Below, piece after piece: positions 35,110 to 45,020 of a stretch of 64,000 nt of DNA. A program made the translations under genes and the position numbers. Under the pieces are notes generated by a model. It was given only the letters and a program-made list of their open reading frames with translations, had not been told where the DNA came from and did no database searches. Numbering within the stretch: position 1 is the stretch's first letter; each line of letters begins with the position of its first letter. Source of the stretch: Kitasatospora phosalacinea (GTDB lineage Bacteria; Actinomycetota; Actinomycetes; Streptomycetales; Streptomycetaceae); NCBI RefSeq assembly GCF_030268885.1, contig NZ_BSSA01000016.1, positions 124,001 to 188,000 on the forward strand. The letters are read 5' to 3'.

Positions 35110-35606
35110 CCCGTGTCCTCCTGCCCCGCACGCCCCGCACAGGCGCAGTCGGCCACCGGCAACTGCGCCCAGCGGAACTCCCCGGCCGCCGAGGCGAACC
35201 AGAACCGGCCCGCCGTTCGCACGGCCGCGCCCGTCGCCCGCCGCCGCAGGCCGCCGGTGAGGAAGCGCACCGGGGGTGGCTCCCCGCAAGGCGGTAACCG
35301 GCCCCAGGCGCACGAGAGCGGTCCCCCGCCCGGTCCCCCGCCCGCCCCGCGCCGTGCCCCGCGCAGCCCGGTGTCACCGAGCGAGGACTCGACCACGACG
35401 TCGAGGAGTTCGCCGTACTCGTAGACCTCCATCGCCGGTCGGCGACCGGCCCGCAGCCGCACCGCCCACGGGCCGACCGCGGCAATCAACCCCGATTCGC
35501 CGGATTCGCAGGCGAGTTCGGAGAAGCCGTCGGAGGAATCGGGGGCCGCCGCCCGGAGGCAGGAGAGCGGGCCGCGACTGCAACGGATCAGGTTCGTGTT
35601 CGTCAT
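35106..35606 (-). CDS. Unknown 166-residue protein coupled to the membrane protein
   Basis: Begins MTNTNLIRCSRGPLSCLRAA and includes FSELACESGESGLIAAVGPWAVRLRAG and AMEVYEYGELLDVVVESSLGD, an alternating pattern suggesting a beta-rich domain. A glycine-rich linker follows, then a second short domain with FWFASAAGEFRWAQLPVADCACAG. I do not recognise it. The stop overlaps the ATG of the next gene. The gene is divergent from the two-component system, and its leader has a hairpin and a long palindrome. The start at 35606 has only a weak ribosome site (GAGGGC). Confidence 0.6.
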   Translation of the reverse strand: MTNTNLIRCSRGPLSCLRAAAPDSSDGFSELACESGESGLIAAVGPWAVRLRAGRRPAMEVYEYGELLDVVVESSLGDTGLRGARRGAGGGPGGGPLSCAWGRLPPCGEPPPVRFLTGGLRRRATGAAVRTAGRFWFASAAGEFRWAQLPVADCACAGRAGQEDTG

Positions 35607-35616
35607 GCCCTCAAGA

Positions 35617-35634
35617 ATCCTTGGGGGCAAGGAT
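35617..35634 (-). promoter_or_regulatory. Leader hairpin close to the start of the 166-residue gene
   Basis: ATCCTTG-GGGG-CAAGGAT: a 7-bp stem with 4-nt loop, extendable with one bulge. On the minus-strand messenger it holds AAGGAT, the best Shine-Dalgarno-like sequence, 10 nt before the ATG, so folding could limit translation. Confidence 0.4.
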
Positions 35635-35654
35635 CTTGTCGGTAATGCGCGGAT

Positions 35655-35692
35655 CCGTGTTTTTGGTGTAGCCAGCTACACCAAAAACACGG
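35655..35692. promoter_or_regulatory. Long AT-rich palindrome between divergent genes
   Basis: Two perfect 18-bp arms (35655-35672 and 35675-35692; core GGTGTAGC-CA-GCTACACC, flanked by T5 and A5 runs) in a very G+C-rich genome. It lies between the starts of the divergent 166-residue gene and the histidine kinase, where a terminator would not be expected. It is more likely an operator for a dimeric regulator acting on both promoters. Confidence 0.65.
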
Positions 35693-35741
35693 AGGCCCGC
35701 GCCATGGAAGCCGAGATCGGGCGGCCTCTACGCTGATCCGC

Positions 35742-37010
35742 ATGTTCCAGTCGAAGATCGACACGCCCCAGCGCCGGGCGGTCCGGGGCGCCGCGGTCCG
35801 GGCCGTCCTGGCCGCCTCGGCCGCGCGCACGCCGTGGTCCGCGGGCGCTCGACGGGACTCGCTGTTCCTGGCCGCCGGCCTCCCCTTCTGCCTGCCCTCC
35901 CTGATCCTCCTCAACGCCCCTGGCAGCAGCCTGCTGATGGGGCTGTTCCTGGCCGTGGTCCTGCTCGACCTGCTGACCACCGCCCAACGCAGCCGGGTCC
36001 GCGCCCTGCGCGGGGTGGAGGTCCCGAGCCGGGTCCCGCCCGGGGCGGCCTGGCGGGTCCGGCTCCGCGCGGGGCTGACGTGGCGCCAGGCGCTCCACCA
36101 CCTGGTGGTCGCCCCGGTGCAGGCCCTCTGCGCAGGCCTGGTGCTCGGCCTCTGGGGGGCCGCGGCCGTCCTGCTCGGCTTCTTCGGCTGGGTCTGGCTG
36201 CTGCCGCCCGGCAACCCCCTGCGGGCCAGGCCGGGTTGGGTCGTCGACGGCGCCCTCGCCACCGTCGGCGGCCTGCTCCTGCTGGCCGCCGTGCCCTGGC
36301 TCGCCGCCCTGTTCGCCGCCGTCGACGTGTGGACGGTCCGGGCCCTGCTCGGCCCCAACCGGGCGGAGGTCCTGGAGCGCCGCGTCGAGCACCTGGCCCG
36401 CAGCCGGGTGGACGTGGTGGACGCGGCCGACGCCGAACGGCGCCGCATCGAACGGGACCTGCACGACGGTGCGCAGCAGCGCCTGGTCTCGCTCGCGATG
36501 AACCTGGGGCTCGCCCGGCGCACCCTCAAGCACCTCCCGGCCGAAGCCATGGAGGTCATCGTGGCCGCGCACGAAGAGGCCCAGGCCGCCGTCAAGGAGC
36601 TCCACGACCTGGTCCGCGGCCTGCACCCGGCGGTGCTGGAGGACCGCGGGCTGGACGCGGCGCTCTCCGGCATCGCCGCCCGCAGCCCCGTCCCCGTGCA
36701 CCTTACGGTCGACCTCCCGGGCCGGATAGCCCCCACCGTGGAGGCGGTCGCCTACTTCACGGTCTCCGAAGCCCTGGCCAACGCCGCCAAGCATTCCCGG
36801 GCCTCCCGGATCGACCTCGTCCTGCGCCGGGCCGCCGACCGGCTGCACATCACCATCACCGACGACGGCGTCGGCGGTGCGGACGCCGCCCGCGGCACCG
36901 GCCTCACCGGCCTGCGCAAGCGCGCCGCCTCGGTGGACGGATCGTTCGCCATCACCAGCCCCCGAGGGGGCCCGACCACCATCACCATGGAGTTGCCATG
37001 CGAGCTGTGA
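35742..37010 (+). CDS. Sensor histidine kinase (NarL-type two-component system)
   Basis: A 422-residue kinase. The N-terminal half has four hydrophobic helices in two pairs (about residues 42-75 and 125-195), an actinobacterial membrane sensor layout. The HisKA_3 dimerisation helix ERRRIERDLHDGAQQRLVSLAMNLG carries the phosphoacceptor His241. The HATPase domain has EALANAAKHSRAS (N box) and ITDDGVGGADAARGTGLTGLRKRAAS (G boxes). A -10-like TACGCT (35729-35734) ends 7 nt before the ATG, so the message is probably leaderless. The end overlaps the response-regulator gene by 13 nt. Confidence 0.92.
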   Translation: MFQSKIDTPQRRAVRGAAVRAVLAASAARTPWSAGARRDSLFLAAGLPFCLPSLILLNAPGSSLLMGLFLAVVLLDLLTTAQRSRVRALRGVEVPSRVPPGAAWRVRLRAGLTWRQALHHLVVAPVQALCAGLVLGLWGAAAVLLGFFGWVWLLPPGNPLRARPGWVVDGALATVGGLLLLAAVPWLAALFAAVDVWTVRALLGPNRAEVLERRVEHLARSRVDVVDAADAERRRIERDLHDGAQQRLVSLAMNLGLARRTLKHLPAEAMEVIVAAHEEAQAAVKELHDLVRGLHPAVLEDRGLDAALSGIAARSPVPVHLTVDLPGRIAPTVEAVAYFTVSEALANAAKHSRASRIDLVLRRAADRLHITITDDGVGGADAARGTGLTGLRKRAASVDGSFAITSPRGGPTTITMELPCEL

Positions 37011-37645
37011 TCGCCGAGGACTCGGTCCTCCTGAGGATCGGCATCGTCAAGGTGCTGGAGAGCGAGGGCTACGAGGTCGCCGCCGCAGTGGGCGATGCCG
37101 AGGCACTGCTCGCCGCCGTCGAGGAGCACCGCCCGCAGATCGTCGTCGCGGACGTCCGGATGCCCCCGGGGTTCGCCGACGAGGGGGTCCGGGCCGCGTT
37201 GATGATCCGGCGGCAGTGGCCCGGCACCGCCGTCGTCCTGCTCTCCCAGTTCGTCGAGGAGCGCTACGCGGCGGACCTGCTGGCCAAGAACACCAGCGGC
37301 GTCGGCTACCTGCTCAAGCAACGGGTCGCCAACGTGGACGAGTTCGTGGAGGCACTGCAGCGGGTCGCCCAGGGCGGCACCGCCCTCGACCCGGAGGTGG
37401 TCGCCCAACTGCTGCTGCGCCGCGACAGCGATCCGCTGCACCGGCTGACGCCCCGCGAGCGGGACGTGCTGGCGCTGATGGCCGAGGGGCGTTCGAACAC
37501 CGCGATCGCCGAGTCCCTGGTGGTCAGCGACAGCGCCGTCTCCAAGCACATCAACTCCATCCTCACCAAGCTCGACCTGCCGCCCGCGGAGGACACCCAC
37601 CGCAGGGTGCTCGCGGTGCTCCGCTTCCTGGAGGTCAGCCAGTGA
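36998..37645 (+). CDS. Response regulator (NarL/FixJ family)
   Basis: A 215-residue regulator. The receiver domain begins MRAVIAEDSVLLRIGI with acidic residues at 7-8 and the phosphorylated Asp52 in VVADVRMPPG; Lys in LLKQRV follows. The LuxR-type HTH (LTPRERDVLALMAEGRSNTAIAESLVVSDSAVSKHINSIL) lies at about residues 150-190. It overlaps the kinase gene by 13 nt and the next gene by GTGA, so kinase, regulator and DUF4097-like protein are one coupled unit. Confidence 0.94.
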   Translation: MRAVIAEDSVLLRIGIVKVLESEGYEVAAAVGDAEALLAAVEEHRPQIVVADVRMPPGFADEGVRAALMIRRQWPGTAVVLLSQFVEERYAADLLAKNTSGVGYLLKQRVANVDEFVEALQRVAQGGTALDPEVVAQLLLRRDSDPLHRLTPRERDVLALMAEGRSNTAIAESLVVSDSAVSKHINSILTKLDLPPAEDTHRRVLAVLRFLEVSQ

Positions 37646-38601
37646 CCCAGGCCGCTCCGCCGGAGCAGCGGCCCGTCCCCGAGCCGGGTCGGCTCGCGCG
37701 CTGGCTGCCGGCCCCGGGGCCGGTCGGCCCGCCCGCCGCGCCCGGACCGGGCGAGCGCCGGGCCTGGCGGATCGTCGGCGTGCTGGCCCTGGCCTGCGCC
37801 GTCCTGGTGGGCGCCGCCGTCACGGGGGCGGTCCTCGTCCGACAGGAGACCGCCCAGGAGCGGACGTACTTCGAGCCGGTCGGGCAGCTCGACATCGACT
37901 CCGGCGCGGCCCAGGTCGTCGTCCGCTCCGGGGGCACCGACCGGGTGGTGGTGTCCGAACGGATCGGCTGGGCGCTGCGGAAGCCCACCGTGGTCGAGCG
38001 GATGGCCGAGGGCAGGATGTCGCTCTCCGTCGACTGCCCGGAGGCCCGGATCCCCCAGGGCTGTTCGGTGTCCCTGGAGATACAGGTGCCGCCGACGACC
38101 ACCGTCCACGCCCGCAGCGGCTCCGGGTTGACGGAGATCGTGGGCCTGTCCGGCAGCGTCTCGGCGGAGACCGGCAGCGGCCAGATCCACCTGTCCGAGG
38201 TCAGCGGGCCGATCTGGGCGCGGAGCGGTTCCGGTCAGATCATCGGAACGGGGCTGAGCGCGTCCAGGGCGCAGCTGTCCTCCTCCTCCGGAGACGTCAC
38301 CCTGCAGTACGACCGCCCGCCGGACGAGGTCAGCACCCGCCTCGCCTCCGGGAACCTCGTCCTGCAACTGCCCGACGACCACAACCGGTACCGGATCGAC
38401 CTCAGCCTCGACGGCGGTAGCCAGGCGGTGGACCAGTCCCTGCAGGACGTCGACTCGCCACGGCTGCTCGACGTCACCGCCGCCTCCGGCACCGTCACCA
38501 TCGGCCGGACGGGAGGGTCCCGACCGCCCGGGCGGGCCGGTCCGGCGAGTGGGAGAGAATGGAGAGTCCGGAAGCCCGCCGTTGGGGCCCTACCCGTATG
38601 A
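37642..38601 (+). CDS. DUF4097-like membrane-anchored beta-helix protein
   Basis: A 319-residue protein: a Pro-rich cytosolic start (about 1-45), one membrane helix (IVGVLALACAVLVGAAVTGAVLV, about 49-71) and an outer domain built of short beta repeats (HARSGSGLTEIVGLSGSVSAETGSGQIHLSEVSG, WARSGSGQIIGTG, LASGNLVL). This matches the DUF4097 group, often found beside LiaS/NarL-type kinases. GTG overlaps the response-regulator stop. It may report envelope state to the kinase or be its regulated output; neither can be shown here. The last 30 residues run into the promoter zone of dusB. Confidence 0.82.
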   Translation: MTQAAPPEQRPVPEPGRLARWLPAPGPVGPPAAPGPGERRAWRIVGVLALACAVLVGAAVTGAVLVRQETAQERTYFEPVGQLDIDSGAAQVVVRSGGTDRVVVSERIGWALRKPTVVERMAEGRMSLSVDCPEARIPQGCSVSLEIQVPPTTTVHARSGSGLTEIVGLSGSVSAETGSGQIHLSEVSGPIWARSGSGQIIGTGLSASRAQLSSSSGDVTLQYDRPPDEVSTRLASGNLVLQLPDDHNRYRIDLSLDGGSQAVDQSLQDVDSPRLLDVTAASGTVTIGRTGGSRPPGRAGPASGREWRVRKPAVGALPV

Positions 38602-38614
38602 GGATCCGCCGCGC

Positions 38615-39802
38615 ATGACCACCACGCCCGACACCGCCCAGGCCGCTCCCGCAGCACCCGGTACGCCGGAGTTCGCCCCGTTGAACATCGGGCCGATGCA
38701 GGTCTGGCCGCCGGTGGTGCTGGCGCCGATGGCCGGCATCACCAACGCGCCCTTCCGCACCCTGTGCCGGGAGCAGAGCGGCGGCCGGGGCCTGTACGTC
38801 TCCGAGATGATCACCACCCGCGCCCTGGTCGAGCGCAACGCCAAGACCATGCAGCTGATCAAGTTCGACCCGAGCGAGAAGCCGCGTTCGATCCAGCTGT
38901 ACGGGGTGGACCCGGAGACCGTCGGCAGGGCGGCGCGGATGATCTCCGCGGAGGGGCTGGCCGACCACATCGACCTCAACTTCGGCTGCCCCGTCCCCAA
39001 GGTGACCCGCAAGGGCGGCGGCTCCGCGCTGCCGTACAAGCGCAACCTGCTGCGCGACATCCTGCGCCAGGCGATCGCCAACGCGGGCGACCTGCCCGTC
39101 ACCATGAAGATGCGCAAGGGCATCGACGACGACCACCTCACCTACCTCGACGCGGGCCGGATCGGCGCGGAGGAGGGCGTCTCCGCGATCGCCCTGCACG
39201 GTCGCACCGCGGCCCAGCACTACGGCGGAACCGCGGACTGGACGGCGATCGCCCGGCTCCGCGAGTCCGTCCCGGCCGACATCCCGGTGCTCGGCAACGG
39301 GGACATCTGGTCCGCCGACGACGCGGTGCGGATGATGCGCGAGACCGGCTGCGACGGCGTGGTGGTCGGCCGCGGCTGCCTGGGCCGCCCCTGGCTGTTC
39401 AAGGACCTGGTGTCGATCTTCGAGGGGGACGTCGACTACGCCCGCCCCACCTTCGCCTACGTGGCCCGCGCCATGGTGCGGCACGCCCAGCTGCTGGGGG
39501 AGTGGCTCGGTGACGAGGCCCGTGGCGTCATCGACTTCCGCAAGCACGTCGCCTGGTACACCAAGGGTTTCTCGGTCGGGTCCGAGCTGCGGGTGAAGCT
39601 CGCCAACTCCAGCTCGCTGACCGAGCTCGCGGAGACGCTGGCCCTGGTCGACCAGGAGCAGAGCTGGCCGATCGGCGCGGACGGTCCCCGCGGCCGGACC
39701 AGCGGCAACAACCGGGTGGTCCTGCCCGAAAGCTGGTTGGACGATCCGTACGAGTGCGCCAAGCTGGCCGAAGACGCCGAATCGGACACCTCTGGCGGAT
39801 GA
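38615..39802 (+). CDS. dusB: tRNA-dihydrouridine synthase
   Basis: An FMN-dependent enzyme of 395 residues that reduces uridine in the tRNA D-loop. LAPMAGITNAPFR (about residue 34), LNFGCPVPKVTRKGGGSAL (catalytic Cys, about 126), IALHGRTAAQHYGG, LGNGDI and VVGRGCLGRPW (phosphate binding) are all present and ordered as in DusB. The ATG at 38615 begins 13 nt after the preceding stop. The C-terminal extension of about 60 residues is polar. Confidence 0.94.
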   Translation: MTTTPDTAQAAPAAPGTPEFAPLNIGPMQVWPPVVLAPMAGITNAPFRTLCREQSGGRGLYVSEMITTRALVERNAKTMQLIKFDPSEKPRSIQLYGVDPETVGRAARMISAEGLADHIDLNFGCPVPKVTRKGGGSALPYKRNLLRDILRQAIANAGDLPVTMKMRKGIDDDHLTYLDAGRIGAEEGVSAIALHGRTAAQHYGGTADWTAIARLRESVPADIPVLGNGDIWSADDAVRMMRETGCDGVVVGRGCLGRPWLFKDLVSIFEGDVDYARPTFAYVARAMVRHAQLLGEWLGDEARGVIDFRKHVAWYTKGFSVGSELRVKLANSSSLTELAETLALVDQEQSWPIGADGPRGRTSGNNRVVLPESWLDDPYECAKLAEDAESDTSGG

Positions 39803-40368
39803 TCTGTACGTTGCGGCCGGTTGGGCGTGAATCCAGGCCTGGCCGCGACGTCCCAGCCTGATTGTCCAAGATGGACAGCAGGGCTCCTTTAAGGCGCATT
39901 CGAGCGACGCAGAGCGACGGGATCATCAACAGAAAGCGACGCTCGGCGTAGGGTTCCTCGGCTCGACGGTTGAGATGCGCTCGTGACGCTGGCCACATAT
40001 CGTGGCGAGTGACGGCCAGTCAGCGGACTTCGCCAAGGTGTACAAGTCGGGATCGCTTCCCGAACGGGCCCTCCGGCGGATCGCCGCAGCTGGCTGCAGG
40101 AAATCAAGCCGGGGAAGCGTGGCGGGGCGAATGTCGTCACCATGTGTCCGGTTCGCGTGAGCTGTACGTGGCGATTCCTTCACTTCTTGAACTGCCGCAA
40201 GCGTCAACCGGACGATTTCAGCAACGCAGGCAAACGCCCGCTCGGGCATTAGATCTGCTGGCCAATCGCCCGCTCAGCAGCTCGTACGAGCTATTCGAGC
40301 CCCTAAAGGGCCTTCGAAATGGGTATGTTCTCCGGCGTCAGGGCAACCGTGTGCGAGGAGAACGACCC
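39803..40368. other. Long, lower-G+C region upstream of ppdK
   Basis: 566 nt visibly richer in A and T than the flanking genes. Short frames exist, for example GTG 40002 to TGA 40160 coding VASDGQSADFAKVYKSGSLPE..., but none has a ribosome site or a family I recognise. CCCCTAAAGGGCCTTCGAAATGGGTATGTTC near 40303 holds a possible ppdK promoter. It may be a long regulatory leader or the remains of a small gene. Confidence 0.45.
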
Positions 40369-43077
<2,709 letters not shown>

Positions 43078-43125
43078 CACGAAGCAGCGCGGTTCACTGA
43101 CCGCACCCCTCCGGAAGGGGAGGGG

Positions 43126-43208
43126 CGTACGGCGGAGCTCGGCGCAGGAGAGCCGCCGTACGGAGCAGCCGGGGCGGGAACGGACAACGGCGTCCGGTCC
43201 CGCCCCGG
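43126..43208 (+). terminator. Tandem hairpin terminators after ppdK
   Basis: First hairpin: CGTACGGCGG (43126-43135) with CCGCCGTACG (43153-43162). Second: CCGGGGCGGGA (43169-43179) with TCCCGCCCCGG (43198-43208), continued inside by CGGAC/GTCCG after one mismatch. Confidence 0.7.
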
Positions 43209-43319
43209 CGGCGTTCTCCGGGCCGGGCACCCGCCCGTCCGCCCGCGCTTGCACCCGTGCGTTACACCTGCGCGTTACGCCTGCGCCACCCGGTCGGGCC
43301 GGTGCGGCAGGCTTGGGGC

Positions 43320-43841
43320 ATGAACAGCAGAAACCGCCTGATCGGCCTCGTCGCCGTGATCCTGCTCGGCATCGCCGCCGGGGTCGCCGCCCTGCTGAAC
43401 GGCGGGAACGGTCCGGACGGTGCGAGCGCCGCGAAGTCCCCGACCGCCGCGCCCACCGGGTCCGCCGCGACCCGGGGCGGAACCGCGGGCGCGCCCCGGC
43501 CCTCGGCGCCGGCCAACTCGCCCGCCCCTCGGGCCACCTGGGTGCCCACCGATCCGGCGCTGGCCGACGTCTGTCGCAGCAAGCTGCCCGCCCAGGCCCT
43601 CGACACGCTCGGCCTGATCGCCCGGGGCGGCCCCTACCCGTACCGCTCGGACGGCATCGTCTTCGAGAACCGGGAGGGCCGACTGCCCCGCCGGGGGAGC
43701 GGCTACTACCACGAGTTCACCGTGGTCACGCCCGGGTCGGGCGACCGGGGGACCAGGCGGATCGTCACCGGCGGCACCGGCGAGCAGTACTGGACGGCCG
43801 ACCACTACGCCACCTTCCAGGAGGTCGATCCGCGCTGCTGA
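43320..43841 (+). CDS. Secreted guanyl-specific ribonuclease (RNase Sa/N1 family)
   Basis: A 173-residue exported RNase. An N-terminal signal (RLIGLVAVILLGIAAGVAALL, about 6-26) is followed by a Pro/Ser/Thr-rich linker (30-75) and a 95-residue catalytic domain very close to Streptomyces RNase Sa: VCRSKLPAQALDTL, GPYPYRSDGIVFENREGRLP, YYHEFTV (Glu132), TRRIV (Arg147) and TADHYATF (His162). The catalytic Glu-Arg-His set is intact, and two Cys (about 85 and 173) form the usual disulfide. No barstar-like inhibitor gene is adjacent. No good ribosome site precedes the ATG. Confidence 0.92.
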   Translation: MNSRNRLIGLVAVILLGIAAGVAALLNGGNGPDGASAAKSPTAAPTGSAATRGGTAGAPRPSAPANSPAPRATWVPTDPALADVCRSKLPAQALDTLGLIARGGPYPYRSDGIVFENREGRLPRRGSGYYHEFTVVTPGSGDRGTRRIVTGGTGEQYWTADHYATFQEVDPRC

Positions 43842-43869
43842 GGAGCCCGCTGACGGGCCGTCGGAAAAT

Positions 43870-43890
43870 TACTTTCCCTCCTGGAAAGTA
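43870..43890. promoter_or_regulatory. Inverted-repeat operator of the membrane-protein/regulator pair
   Basis: TACTTTCC-CTCCT-GGAAAGTA: perfect 8-bp arms, AT-rich for this genome, 70 nt before the first gene. It fits a dimeric winged-helix regulator, most simply the one encoded two genes downstream. Confidence 0.7.
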
Positions 43891-43959
43891 TGTGACAGAG
43901 TGGCAGCACTTGATCCGGCAGCGGGCCGGATTCGACGGCACGTCCGCTCGGGGGAACCG

Positions 43960-44457
43960 ATGGTTGACGACAGGCAGCACGCGCACGAGCAGTCCGAGGA
44001 ACTCACGCCCGCACAGGCGTTGGAGCTCGCCGAGCGCGCCCGGGCGGCAGCCCGGCGGCCCGCGCCGATGCCCTGGTGGTACCGCCCCGGGGTGGGCGCC
44101 GCCCTCGCGGTCTACTGCGCGGCGATCGGGCAGAGCTTCCAGCGGCAGGCGCAGTGGCTGATACCGCTGTGCGCGGCCGCCCTCGCGGCGGTGCTGGCGG
44201 CCATAGTGCGGGTGGCCGTGCGCTCCAGCGGGGTCGCCGCGCAGTTCGAGAAGACCAAGGTCCCGCCGAACGTCCTGCGGGCGCTCGGTCTGACCGTCCT
44301 GCTGGCGGTGCTGGCCTGGCTCGGCACCTGGTCGGCCACCGGCGAGCAGGGATGGGCCATGGCGGCCGCGGGCGCGGTCGGCGGCCTGGCCGTGTGGGGC
44401 GTCATCACGCTGGCCAATCGAGACGTCAAGGAGCAGAGCATGAGCAGCGAGCGGTGA
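43960..44457 (+). CDS. Unknown membrane protein paired with a winged-helix regulator
   Basis: A 165-residue protein. A charged N-terminus (VDDRQHAHEQSEELTPAQALELAERARAAARR) precedes two hairpins of membrane helices (about residues 50-90 and 108-155: GVGAALAVYCAAIG, LIPLCAAALAAVLAAIVRV, LGLTVLLAVLAWLGTW, AMAAAGAVGGLAVWGVITL). The start at 43960 has GGGGGAA upstream. Its stop overlaps the GTG of the regulator gene. Such membrane-protein/regulator pairs are common in streptomycetes, but the role is unknown. Confidence 0.75.
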   Translation: MVDDRQHAHEQSEELTPAQALELAERARAAARRPAPMPWWYRPGVGAALAVYCAAIGQSFQRQAQWLIPLCAAALAAVLAAIVRVAVRSSGVAAQFEKTKVPPNVLRALGLTVLLAVLAWLGTWSATGEQGWAMAAAGAVGGLAVWGVITLANRDVKEQSMSSER

Positions 44458-44804
44458 ACGGACTCGACCCGATACTCCACCAGCCCACCAGGCTCACCGT
44501 CCTGGCCTTCCTCAGCGGGTGCCAGGAGGCCGAGTTCTCCGTCGTCCGCGACTACTGCCAGGTCTCGGACTCGGTGCTCAGCAAGACCGCCTCGGGCCTG
44601 GAGGCGGCCGGCTACCTGCGGGCCCGCAAGGGCTACGTCGGCAAGCGGCCCCGCACCTGGCTCGCCGCGACCCAGCAGGGCCGCACCGCCCTGTCGGAGC
44701 ACCTCGCGGCGCTCCAGCACCTGGCCGCCGCCGCGGAGGCGGCCGGGTCCGCCTCCGACGCCGGAACCGGGGGCGGGGGCGGTGCGGAAGGGGCCGACGG
44801 CTGA
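44454..44804 (+). CDS. Winged-helix transcriptional regulator
   Basis: A 116-residue DNA-binding protein of the small MarR/ArsR-like group: LDPILHQPTRLTVLAFLSGCQEAEFSVVRDYCQVSDSVLSKTASGLEAAGYLRARKGYVGKRPRTWLAATQQGRTAL. The recognition helix is SDSVLSKTASGLEAAG (about residues 36-51) and the wing is KGYVGKRPRTWL. The Gly/Ala-rich tail is probably disordered. GTG overlaps the stop of the membrane-protein gene. It probably binds the TACTTTCC inverted repeat upstream and represses the pair. Confidence 0.88.
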   Translation: MNGLDPILHQPTRLTVLAFLSGCQEAEFSVVRDYCQVSDSVLSKTASGLEAAGYLRARKGYVGKRPRTWLAATQQGRTALSEHLAALQHLAAAAEAAGSASDAGTGGGGGAEGADG

Positions 44805-44961
44805 GCCGGAACGGAGCGCGGGCCCGGTCTGGCGGAGTGTCAGCAGGATCACACCCAGGAGCGGAGGTGGGCCGAACGCCGTGCTGTCCGTGCTCCTTGA
44901 CAACTCGACAGAGTGCAGAGGCCCCCGAGAACTCCCTGGGAAGTCCCGGGGAGGAACCGGA

Positions 44962-45004
44962 CGGGGCGGGCGCCCGACGCCGACGGCGTCCCGCACCCGC
45001 CCCG
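44962..45004. terminator. Bidirectional terminator between regulator and acetyltransferase genes
   Basis: CGGGGCGGG (44962-44970) pairs with CCCGCCCCG (44996-45004), and inside it GACGCC pairs with GGCGTC around GAC. It lies between convergent genes. Confidence 0.65.
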
Positions 45005-45020
45005 GACCGGAGCGACCGCT

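Noticed and set aside
40002..40160. 52-codon frame (VASDGQSADFAKVYKSGS...) upstream of ppdK
   Set aside because: No ribosome site, no recognisable family and poor third-position G+C bias. It is kept only as part of the intergenic description.
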